From assembly GCA_937899305.1 (NCBI GenBank), contig CALDJV010000793.1, positions 1-5,517 on the forward strand: a stretch of 5,517 nt of DNA, written 5' to 3'. Numbering within the stretch: the stretch's first letter is position 1; each line of letters starts with the position of its first letter. Both the position numbers and the translations under genes were made by a program. The stretch is from an uncultured Cytophagaceae bacterium. GTDB taxonomy: Bacteria; Bacteroidota; Bacteroidia; Cytophagales; Microscillaceae. Below are positions 1 through 5,517 of the stretch, piece after piece. The notes beneath the pieces were generated by a model. It ran no database searches. It was given only the letters and a program-made list of their open reading frames with translations, and had not been told where the DNA came from.

Positions 1-28
1 GGAGTTCAGACGTGTGCTCTTCCGATCT
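1..28. other. Illumina TruSeq adapter remnant (non-genomic)
   Basis: Bases 1-28 match the 3' part of the Illumina TruSeq read-2 adapter and end in the characteristic CTCTTCCGATCT. AT-rich Bacteroidetes-like sequence begins directly at base 29. This is untrimmed library sequence at a contig end, not biology. Frame 1 is open through the adapter, so automatic translation reads it as GVQTCALPI fused to the downstream amidohydrolase. Those residues should be removed from any predicted protein. Confidence 0.97.
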
Positions 29-30
29 AT

Positions 31-1341
31 TTAGTATTTATTATTTTCGTTTGCTGGGTTTGTAATAGTAATGCCCAAACCAACCAGGTTTCTGTCAAAG
101 CATTTATTAACGTGAACGTATTGACGATGAGTGATTCGGTGCCTAAGGCGTCTCAAACTGTGATTATAAAAGATGATAAAATAGTGCAAATCGGGGCAAG
201 CAAAGATGTTCAAGTTCCGGCTAATGCCTTGGTAATTAATGGGCAAAATAAGCAATTTCTTATTCCAGGTTTAACCGATGCCCATGTACATCTACACCGT
301 ACAGGCTCCGAAGAATGGGTACGAGCTTTTATAAATAGTGGCGTAACTACTGTGTTAAACCTGGGAGGTTATCCAAAAGTTTTGAAAATACGCGCTGATA
401 TTCGGAATCATCAAATTATTGGGCCTGATATATATACAGCGGGACGTTCAGGAGTAGTTCGTAAATTAAAACGCAAGGGCTTTCGTAAAGTCTCTTTAAA
501 AAGGATTGAGAAGAATATTTTAAGAGACAAAGCAAAAGGATATGATTTCATTAAAGTTTATGGTCAACTAACGCTCAAACAGTTTGAACACATGCTGAAG
601 GTAGCTAAGAGAGAGGGTATCCATGCAATGGGGCATATTCCTAGAAACCTAAGTGCTGATGATGCTTTACGATTGGGGCAAAAATCATTTGCCCATGCCG
701 AAGAGTTTGTCTATACTAAATTCCAAAAATTTGATGAAACGAAAGTAGCACCATTTGCCAAAAAAGCAGCTACTCATAACACCTGGCTAGTGGCAAACCT
801 TGTTGCTTATCAAAAAATATTGCAAACCTGGGGTAGACCACAAGTAATGGATTCTATCTTGCGTTTGCCTGAAACCAAGAGGTTACATCCCGAATTGATT
901 AAAATCTATGCCCAGGATTGGTATGGTTCAAGAAGTGCTAAAGGTAGATGGTACCCAAAAAAAGTGTATGCGTTTCTTTTCCATATTACCAGACATTTTC
1001 ATAATGCTGGTGTAAAAATACTGGCAGGTACCGACACCGCTTTTCCATTGGCTGCTCCTGGTGAGTCACTCATTGATGAAATTCAACTTTTGGTCAAGGC
1101 AGGTTTAAGCCCTTATGAAGCACTGAAAGCCGCTACTGCAAACCCTGGCGAGTACATTAAACTATTTGTGGACAAAAAAGCCAAATTTGGTAAAGTCAAG
1201 AAAAACTACAAGGCTCACCTGGTATTGTTAGACTCAAATCCTTTGCAAGATTTAAGAATTTTGAGAAAACCCGCTGGAGTAATGCTAAGAGGGAAGTGGT
1301 ATAATAAAACTGCTTTGAAAAAATTGATCACCTGGCAGTAA
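31..1341 (+). CDS. Exported metal-dependent amidohydrolase (imidazolonepropionase-like), 5' partial
   Basis: This is a TIM-barrel amidohydrolase of the imidazolonepropionase/prolidase-like group; the substrate cannot be read from sequence. Numbering from the first whole genomic codon (base 31), 436 residues remain. Residues 1-15 (LVFIIFVCWVCNSNA) are the end of a signal peptide with cleavage likely before QTNQ, so the enzyme is probably periplasmic or extracellular. A small beta domain with VIIKDDKIVQIG follows. The metal ligands are complete: HxH in DAHVHLH (H85, H87), a likely carboxylated Lys in FIKVYG (K175), H202 in MGHIPR, H222 in FAHAEE and Asp335 in LAGTDT. The C-terminal segment (AGLSPYEALKAATANP, then LVLLDSNPLQDLR) is typical of the family. 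The true start lies beyond the contig edge. A GTG at 112 could be called as a start, but it falls inside the conserved N-terminal strand (AFINVNVLTM) and would discard the signal peptide. A hairpin follows 18 bases after the stop. Confidence 0.92.
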   Translation, partial: LVFIIFVCWVCNSNAQTNQVSVKAFINVNVLTMSDSVPKASQTVIIKDDKIVQIGASKDVQVPANALVINGQNKQFLIPGLTDAHVHLHRTGSEEWVRAFINSGVTTVLNLGGYPKVLKIRADIRNHQIIGPDIYTAGRSGVVRKLKRKGFRKVSLKRIEKNILRDKAKGYDFIKVYGQLTLKQFEHMLKVAKREGIHAMGHIPRNLSADDALRLGQKSFAHAEEFVYTKFQKFDETKVAPFAKKAATHNTWLVANLVAYQKILQTWGRPQVMDSILRLPETKRLHPELIKIYAQDWYGSRSAKGRWYPKKVYAFLFHITRHFHNAGVKILAGTDTAFPLAAPGESLIDEIQLLVKAGLSPYEALKAATANPGEYIKLFVDKKAKFGKVKKNYKAHLVLLDSNPLQDLRILRKPAGVMLRGKWYNKTALKKLITWQ

Positions 1342-1359
1342 CTATGTGAACAATTGAAT

Positions 1360-1383
1360 AAGCCTCGTTGAAAAACGGGGTTT
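1360..1383 (+). terminator. GAAA-loop hairpin after the amidohydrolase, possible weak terminator
   Basis: Arms 1360-1369 (AAGCCTCGTT) and 1374-1383 (AACGGGGTTT) pair over 10 positions, including two G-U pairs, around a GAAA tetraloop. Only three T's end the right arm before GCTC, so termination may be weak or partial and some read-through into the S41 gene is possible. The stem also contains the in-frame TTG at 1382, which makes that codon an unlikely start. Confidence 0.55.
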
Positions 1384-1414
1384 GCTCACATTTTACCCTA
1401 AAATTTTACTTACA

Positions 1415-2743
1415 ATGAAACTTTTATATACACTATTTATACTCATAATACTAAGCAGTTGTGCTGCACAACAAGCACCAGTGAAGCTTTCCAAAAAGAC
1501 CAGGCATGAAAAATGGATTGAAGACATAGACTATTTTGAAGATCAATTCATTCATAAGGCAAAAACCTATACCAAGGATTCAAAAACCGCGGTCAAGGCG
1601 ATACTCGTTAAACTAAAGACAGAGATAAATAAATTATCTGATTTTCAAATTAAATTAGCCTTGTCCAAATGCGTAGTATTGGCTAATAATGGACATACCA
1701 CGTTACCGCTTCCTTTAATGCCTAAAATACCTTTGAGGTTTTATAGGTTTTCTGATGGAATGTATGTTGTCAAAACCGATAGCCTATCTTCAAAGTATTT
1801 GGGGGCAAAGGTCTTAAAGATAAATGCTCTGGACGTGAATCAGGTAGAAGCTAAGCTTGCTCCTTATTTGTCGGGTATTGACAGGTGGAAAAAGTTTAAA
1901 GCAATTGATTTGATTGCCGCACCAAAAGTTTTGCATGAAATAGGACTTGGTAAAAAAGATTCGCTCACTGTAACACTTATAAAAAACAGCGATACATTGG
2001 ACGTTTGCTTTGGAACAAGGAAAATAAAGGGTGATAGGTATTGGTTTGAAAGTTGGGCAAATTTATATCCGGTGAAGGCTGCCAAAAGTAAATGGAGATT
2101 CCTGAAAAATGATCTGAGTAGCTTACCATTGTACCTAAGAAATGCCGAGGAGGGTGTTTTTTACTCTTTTAATAAAAAAGCAAAGATTGCTTATTTTCAT
2201 ATCAATAGTTTTTGGGAAAAATGCCCAAACTTTAAGGGGAAAATTGATGATTTTCTGGAAGCTTTAAAAACAAATCCTAATTATGATGTTGTGGTTGATT
2301 TAAGGTTTTATACCGGTGGAAACTATGGCTATGCAACCAAGTTGGCCACTGGCCCTCCAAAAATAATTAACGATAACAAAAAGATATATCTCATAACAAG
2401 CAATAAAACCTATTCTGCTGGAATAGTTACGGCTGCTCGCATAAAATACTTCGCTAAAGATAAGATTGTAATTGTTGGAGAAGAAGTAGGAGATAGACTC
2501 AAGTTTTGGGCAGAAAGCAAACGTTGTAAGCTACCCAACTCTGGCATAAGAATTTACAACTCTAGAAAAGAGCATGATTGGAAAGATAACAAACGTGGTC
2601 TCTCTCGAACTCATTTCCCCAACTTTATTTATGGAGTAGCAGCAAAGCATCTGAGATTAGACAAAAAAATAGTACTTAGCTTTAAAGATTACCAAGATGA
2701 TAAAGACCCAATATTAGAGTGGATCATTAGTCAACAACGATAA
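1415..2743 (+). CDS. S41-family peptidase lipoprotein
   Basis: This 442-residue protein has a type II (lipoprotein) signal: MKLLYTLFILIILSSC, with lipobox LSSC and predicted lipidated Cys16. It is therefore probably membrane-anchored in the envelope. An N-terminal helical region with the family's NGHTT motif (residues 92-96; usually DGHT) is followed by a PDZ-like segment (about 105-200, with PLRFYRFSDGMYVV and GAKVLKIN). The S41 core is at about 258-410: YDVVVDLRFYTGGN, then ITSNKTYSAG with the probable nucleophile Ser334 (codon 2414-2416), then VGEEVGDRLKFWAE with Lys363 as a possible dyad lysine, then LPNSGIRIY. Length and motif order fit a complete S41 protein. ATG 1415 is chosen over an in-frame TTG at 1382 because the lipoprotein signal starts there and the TTG sits in the preceding hairpin. 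No Shine-Dalgarno is seen. The family call is firm; substrate and activity are unknown. Confidence 0.88.
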   Translation: MKLLYTLFILIILSSCAAQQAPVKLSKKTRHEKWIEDIDYFEDQFIHKAKTYTKDSKTAVKAILVKLKTEINKLSDFQIKLALSKCVVLANNGHTTLPLPLMPKIPLRFYRFSDGMYVVKTDSLSSKYLGAKVLKINALDVNQVEAKLAPYLSGIDRWKKFKAIDLIAAPKVLHEIGLGKKDSLTVTLIKNSDTLDVCFGTRKIKGDRYWFESWANLYPVKAAKSKWRFLKNDLSSLPLYLRNAEEGVFYSFNKKAKIAYFHINSFWEKCPNFKGKIDDFLEALKTNPNYDVVVDLRFYTGGNYGYATKLATGPPKIINDNKKIYLITSNKTYSAGIVTAARIKYFAKDKIVIVGEEVGDRLKFWAESKRCKLPNSGIRIYNSRKEHDWKDNKRGLSRTHFPNFIYGVAAKHLRLDKKIVLSFKDYQDDKDPILEWIISQQR

Positions 2744-2784
2744 TAAAGCTTTTTCAGAATTCGTAGACTTTTGTTTAGATAGAT

Positions 2785-2814
2785 ACGCCTATTTTCAGGG
2801 ATGGGCGTTTTTTT
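2785..2814 (+). terminator. Intrinsic terminator after the S41 peptidase gene
   Basis: A six-pair stem, ACGCCT (2785-2790) with GGGCGT (2803-2808, one G-U pair), encloses a 12-base loop. The end of the right arm runs into seven consecutive T's (2808-2814), followed by ATTTT. It begins about 40 bases after the stop of the peptidase gene and should end that transcript. The phosphodiesterase-like gene at 2918 would then need its own promoter in about 100 bases of AT-rich DNA; I could not identify one confidently. Confidence 0.8.
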
Positions 2815-2917
2815 ATTTTATAAGCTCGTGAAAATTAATGTTATCGATTAGTAAATAATTATTCTACTTCCCCAATTTCTTCTTTACTTAAGGTTGTTAA
2901 TAAACCATATACGACCG

Positions 2918-4651
2918 ATGAATAATTATTTAATAAAGAAACGCCTGGGCTGGCTGCTTAAGGTCATGTCTATGCTGTTGCTATGTGTAGCATGCTCAAG
3001 CAAACAAACCAACGATGCAAATCAAAGAAGCCCGAAAAAAGTAATTGTAGTACACGCCAGAGGATTGACCTATCCCGAAATATCAAAGTACCTGAGTGCT
3101 AACAATGCAGAAGGGTTCTTTAAGCAAAAATCAGTAAAAGGTCTTATCAAAAAGCTTTACCCTATAACAAATGCAGTGACTATTAGTAACATAGCTTCAT
3201 TTGAAACTGGAGCAATGCCCTCCAAACACGGCATTATAGGGCATTTGTATGGTCTCAGGAAAAACGATTCTATTAAAATAACTAGTGGTTTTGCTCAGCG
3301 ATTTGCTGTAGAAACTTTTTGGGAAAAAGCAGATTTAGCCGGAAAAAAGGTACTTAAAGTGGGGGCACTTACCCTTCATGGCAAATCTGATAAACATACC
3401 AATGTAGATTGCTTGGCGCAAGGTTCGCAAATTGGAGGTGCCCAAAATATACGTCTAATTCCAGTAAAAGAGGCCACAGAGAAAAACATAATCAAGTACA
3501 AAAGCCTGGCAGGCAATTTTGCCCTTCCACAACCTAAAGGTTTCACCGGTTCGGTATTTATCTACAAATCTACCCAAGACTCAGCCTGGATTTTAGATAA
3601 CGACTACAATCCCAACAATGGCGTATATGCAAAAGCAAACCGTGGAGATTGGTTTGAGTTAGAAAACAAAACAGCCAAAGGCAAAAAAGAGACTTTAAAA
3701 AAACAAGCATTTCGGGCAAAGTTGACTTCTGTATCAAATGATACTTTGACGCTATACATTAGGCCTGCTTATGAAAACCGAGGTTATCCAAACGGTTTTA
3801 TAAAGAAGGTGGATACTGACTTGGGTGCTTCGCGAGGTTGGCCGAATATTTCGTTTTATGCGGCCAATAAAATAAGTGCAAAGACATTGACGGAAGAAAT
3901 AAATACAGAAGTAGAGTATGTAATGAAGGCGTTTTCTGCCACTACTCAAAACAAGGATTATGATTTAATAATGGTAGACTATCCTTTAATGGATCGTTTA
4001 GGGCACGCTTTTTTGCATATCAAAGATTCTTCTCAGGAGGTAAAACAGTACTATCAGGCCGCTTATAAAAGGATGAATAAGGATTTTAGCCAGATTGAAG
4101 ATTTTGCAAAAAAGAATGGTTATGAGTTGATGATCACTTCTGGTCACGGCTTTTCGGTCTCCAAAACATCGATTGACCTTAATAAGCTTTTAGGTAAACA
4201 GGGAATTAAAGCCTATAACAAAACAAATGATTGGGAGGTGATGGCTGTTCCTGGGAAAGTTTCGGCACATGTGTATTTGAATCCTCAATTAAGCGAAAAT
4301 GAAAGAATAATTTTGACAGCTAAAGTTAAAGATGCCTTTCAAAAGCTTCAAGAGCTCAAAACAAAAAACTCAGTAGTAGATAAGGTTTATCAGAAAAATG
4401 AGCTAACTGAGTTGGGGCTTTTTCATAAAAATGCCGGTGACTTGTATGTGTTGCTTAAGCCAGGGTATATTTTTGAAAATAACGCTCACAAGAATGGCGA
4501 TTTTTGGGGAATACCAACCTTCAAAGGAGATCATGGGTATTCCTTAAAACATGAGGATTCGTATGGAGTACTGGTTTCGCAAGACCAATGTGATCCTTGT
4601 CGTAGCATTGATGTAGCAAAGGTGATTGAACAAAAATTAAAACTACGTTGA
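2918..4651 (+). CDS. Alkaline phosphatase/phosphodiesterase-superfamily lipoprotein with altered metal site
   Basis: This 577-residue protein starts with a basic then hydrophobic segment (MNNYLIKKRLGWLLKVMSMLLL) ending in CVACSSK. It is probably a lipoprotein with Cys26 as anchor, although Cys at the -3 lipobox position is unusual. The body fits the type I phosphodiesterase/nucleotide pyrophosphatase fold: a first strand KVIVVHARGL (41-50), the nucleophile region NAVTISNIASFETG (85-98, Thr88 as likely nucleophile) with PSKHGIIGH after it, DRLGH (Asp359, His363), ITSGHGF (His410) and GDHGYS (His539). Where the family normally has DGL and SDHG, this protein has RGL (Arg48) and SGHG (Gly409), so two expected metal-ligand aspartates are missing. 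It may use one metal, be altered in specificity, or be a pseudoenzyme. A CxxC pair (CDPC, 558-561) lies near the C-terminus. ATG 2918 is preferred to an in-frame TTG at 2894. The superfamily is confident; the reaction is not. Confidence 0.82.
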   Translation: MNNYLIKKRLGWLLKVMSMLLLCVACSSKQTNDANQRSPKKVIVVHARGLTYPEISKYLSANNAEGFFKQKSVKGLIKKLYPITNAVTISNIASFETGAMPSKHGIIGHLYGLRKNDSIKITSGFAQRFAVETFWEKADLAGKKVLKVGALTLHGKSDKHTNVDCLAQGSQIGGAQNIRLIPVKEATEKNIIKYKSLAGNFALPQPKGFTGSVFIYKSTQDSAWILDNDYNPNNGVYAKANRGDWFELENKTAKGKKETLKKQAFRAKLTSVSNDTLTLYIRPAYENRGYPNGFIKKVDTDLGASRGWPNISFYAANKISAKTLTEEINTEVEYVMKAFSATTQNKDYDLIMVDYPLMDRLGHAFLHIKDSSQEVKQYYQAAYKRMNKDFSQIEDFAKKNGYELMITSGHGFSVSKTSIDLNKLLGKQGIKAYNKTNDWEVMAVPGKVSAHVYLNPQLSENERIILTAKVKDAFQKLQELKTKNSVVDKVYQKNELTELGLFHKNAGDLYVLLKPGYIFENNAHKNGDFWGIPTFKGDHGYSLKHEDSYGVLVSQDQCDPCRSIDVAKVIEQKLKLR

Positions 4652-4732
4652 GTAGCTAGTAGAAACCTGAGTATTGAGTACATTTAGAAAACATTATATT
4701 ATTTATAGACAGACAACTAACAAAACATTTAA

Positions 4733-5428
4733 ATGGACTTAACTGGGTTTGAAAAGCAGGTGAAACCTGAAGCTACTTCTTTGGATGAGTTACTCGAGTT
4801 ACACGCTGGACTTTCGTTTGAAAAACAACTCATTTTTGGCGACGTGATAGGAGGTAGGTCGTGGCAATTTGACATGACTACTGGTATGATAACTTTTGGC
4901 AACGAATTAAGCTACCCTATCCAAATTATTGGTTCCCTATCGTTTGGTGATAGTTCGTGGATGTGGGGTTGGGCAAACCACCAAAGTGGAATACCCGAGT
5001 CTTTACTCAAATATTCAAATGAGTTGAAGAATATGGGTCAAGCAAAAGGCGTTAACGAATTGGTTGATGGACATTTTAATGTAAATGAAGGGTTTGAGCA
5101 CGTAATAGGAATGATTGCTTGTGGGGTTTTCCAGGCAAGTAGCTACTACTGTGCAAACTACGGTCAAGGCACTTTAGTAATGACCATTGATAGCGACCAA
5201 ATCCCCTTAATTGATACCAACAATTTTGAGAAAATCATGACAAATTTTCCTCAACTGATTGGCAGCATACCACTAAATCACAAAGCAGCTTTCAAAAATT
5301 ACTTGATTGACAGAGACTTTGAACTGAAAATTGAGGAGCAAAAAATTATTGGAGCAAAAAACGGGAAGATTGTTACAGGTGAATTTGATGAGCTTTCCAG
5401 ACTAACTGGGTTGAATGGGGAGCTGTAA
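4733..5428 (+). CDS. DUF6882-like cytoplasmic protein of unknown function
   Basis: This 231-residue protein has no signal peptide or membrane segment, unlike its three upstream neighbours. Its pattern resembles DUF6882 proteins as I recall them: WQFDMTTGMITFG (about 44-56), then a strand leading to SLSFGDSSWMWGWAN (68-82) and IPESLL, a helical middle, and an alpha/beta segment VIGMIACGVFQASSYYCANYGQG (about 123-145), then a strand LVMTID. A helical and strand tail follows (about 160-231). No catalytic motif is recognised and I assign no function. The start is the first ATG after an A-rich leader (ACATTTAAATG) with no Shine-Dalgarno, 81 bases after the previous stop. It could share the phosphodiesterase-like gene's transcript or have its own promoter. 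A long inverted repeat begins 24 bases after its stop. It is certainly coding-like; family assignment is moderate. Confidence 0.75.
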   Translation: MDLTGFEKQVKPEATSLDELLELHAGLSFEKQLIFGDVIGGRSWQFDMTTGMITFGNELSYPIQIIGSLSFGDSSWMWGWANHQSGIPESLLKYSNELKNMGQAKGVNELVDGHFNVNEGFEHVIGMIACGVFQASSYYCANYGQGTLVMTIDSDQIPLIDTNNFEKIMTNFPQLIGSIPLNHKAAFKNYLIDRDFELKIEEQKIIGAKNGKIVTGEFDELSRLTGLNGEL

Positions 5429-5452
5429 CGAGCTAACTAATGTTAGAAATGT

Positions 5453-5501
5453 ATAACAGGTAAAAACTTACTGATATGTTCTCGAAGTTTTTACCTGTTA
5501 T
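5453..5501. repeat. Perfect 17-bp inverted repeat, possible bidirectional terminator
   Basis: ATAACAGGTAAAAACTT (5453-5469) is exactly complementary to AAGTTTTTACCTGTTAT (5485-5501), separated by a 15-base loop. Two G-U pairs could extend the stem outward (5452 with 5502, 5451 with 5503). The position just after the DUF6882-like gene suits a terminator, but the T-run is buried in the stem rather than following it. The call between terminator, a mobile-element end and another structural site is open. The repeat itself is certain; its function is not. Confidence 0.6.
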
Positions 5502-5517
5502 GTTAAATGGAGAGGTG

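Noticed and set aside
31..255. Minus-strand open frame over the amidohydrolase 5' end
   Set aside because: It lies opposite a well-supported coding region, shows no family motif, and only reflects the base composition of the + strand gene.
1382..1414. TTG at 1382 as the start of the S41 peptidase gene
   Set aside because: The TTG lies in the right arm of the preceding hairpin, and the 11 extra residues would sit ahead of a complete lipoprotein signal that starts at ATG 1415.
1864..2085. Minus-strand open frame inside the S41 peptidase gene
   Set aside because: It is fully contained in a convincing gene and has no recognisable domain.
2894..2917. TTG at 2894 as the start of the phosphodiesterase-like gene
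   Set aside because: ATG 2918 is 8 codons downstream and directly precedes the basic n-region of the signal; the extra residues add nothing recognisable.
3752..3949. Minus-strand open frame inside the phosphodiesterase-like gene
   Set aside because: It is fully contained in a convincing gene and has no recognisable domain.
4674..4707. Possible promoter ahead of the DUF6882-like gene (TTGAGT, 15-base gap, TATATT; or TATTTATA as a Bacteroidetes -7 element)
   Set aside because: The sigma70-like spacing is short, the match to the Bacteroidetes TAnnTTTG element is weak, and such matches are frequent in AT-rich DNA.
5429..5510. Integron attC-like site around the terminal inverted repeat
   Set aside because: GTTAAAT at 5502-5508 fits the GTTRRRY core, but no matching RYYYAAC core is found on the other side. 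The stem is perfect rather than bulged as in attC sites, and no integrase is present.

Overview
The window looks like one end of an AT-rich contig from a member of the Bacteroidetes, possibly Cytophagales-like (low confidence at that rank). Three observations support this. None of the three visible start codons has a Shine-Dalgarno purine run ahead of it; the leaders are A/T-rich instead. Two genes begin with lipoprotein-type signals. The protein families also fit: an exported amidohydrolase, an S41 lipoprotein and a phosphodiesterase-superfamily lipoprotein. The first 28 bases are not genomic. They match the end of the Illumina TruSeq read-2 adapter, so the biological sequence starts at base 29 and the left edge is a contig end.

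All four genes lie on the + strand. (1) 31-1341 is a metal-dependent amidohydrolase of the imidazolonepropionase-like group. Its 5' end is missing; the remains of a signal peptide are visible and the metal ligand set is complete. A GAAA-loop hairpin (1360-1383) follows it. (2) 1415-2743 is a lipoprotein with an S41 (C-terminal processing protease/tricorn-like) peptidase domain. A good intrinsic terminator (2785-2814) follows it. (3) 2918-4651 is a probable lipoprotein of the alkaline phosphatase/nucleotide pyrophosphatase-phosphodiesterase superfamily. By motif alignment, two of its usual metal-binding aspartates are replaced by Arg and Gly. (4) 4733-5428 is a cytoplasmic protein resembling the DUF6882 family, of unknown function. 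A perfect 17-bp inverted repeat (5453-5469/5485-5501) lies 24 bases beyond its stop codon, close to the right edge.

The first three products all appear to be exported and hydrolase-like, which would suit an envelope or periplasmic role in peptide and phosphoester turnover. The terminators between genes 1, 2 and 3 argue against a single tight operon, so a shared pathway is not shown. I see no CRISPR array, tRNA, rRNA, insertion sequence or recognisable defence system. The most notable points are the adapter fused in frame to a truncated gene, the altered metal site in gene 3, and the perfect terminal inverted repeat. There is no gene-free stretch longer than 300 bases.
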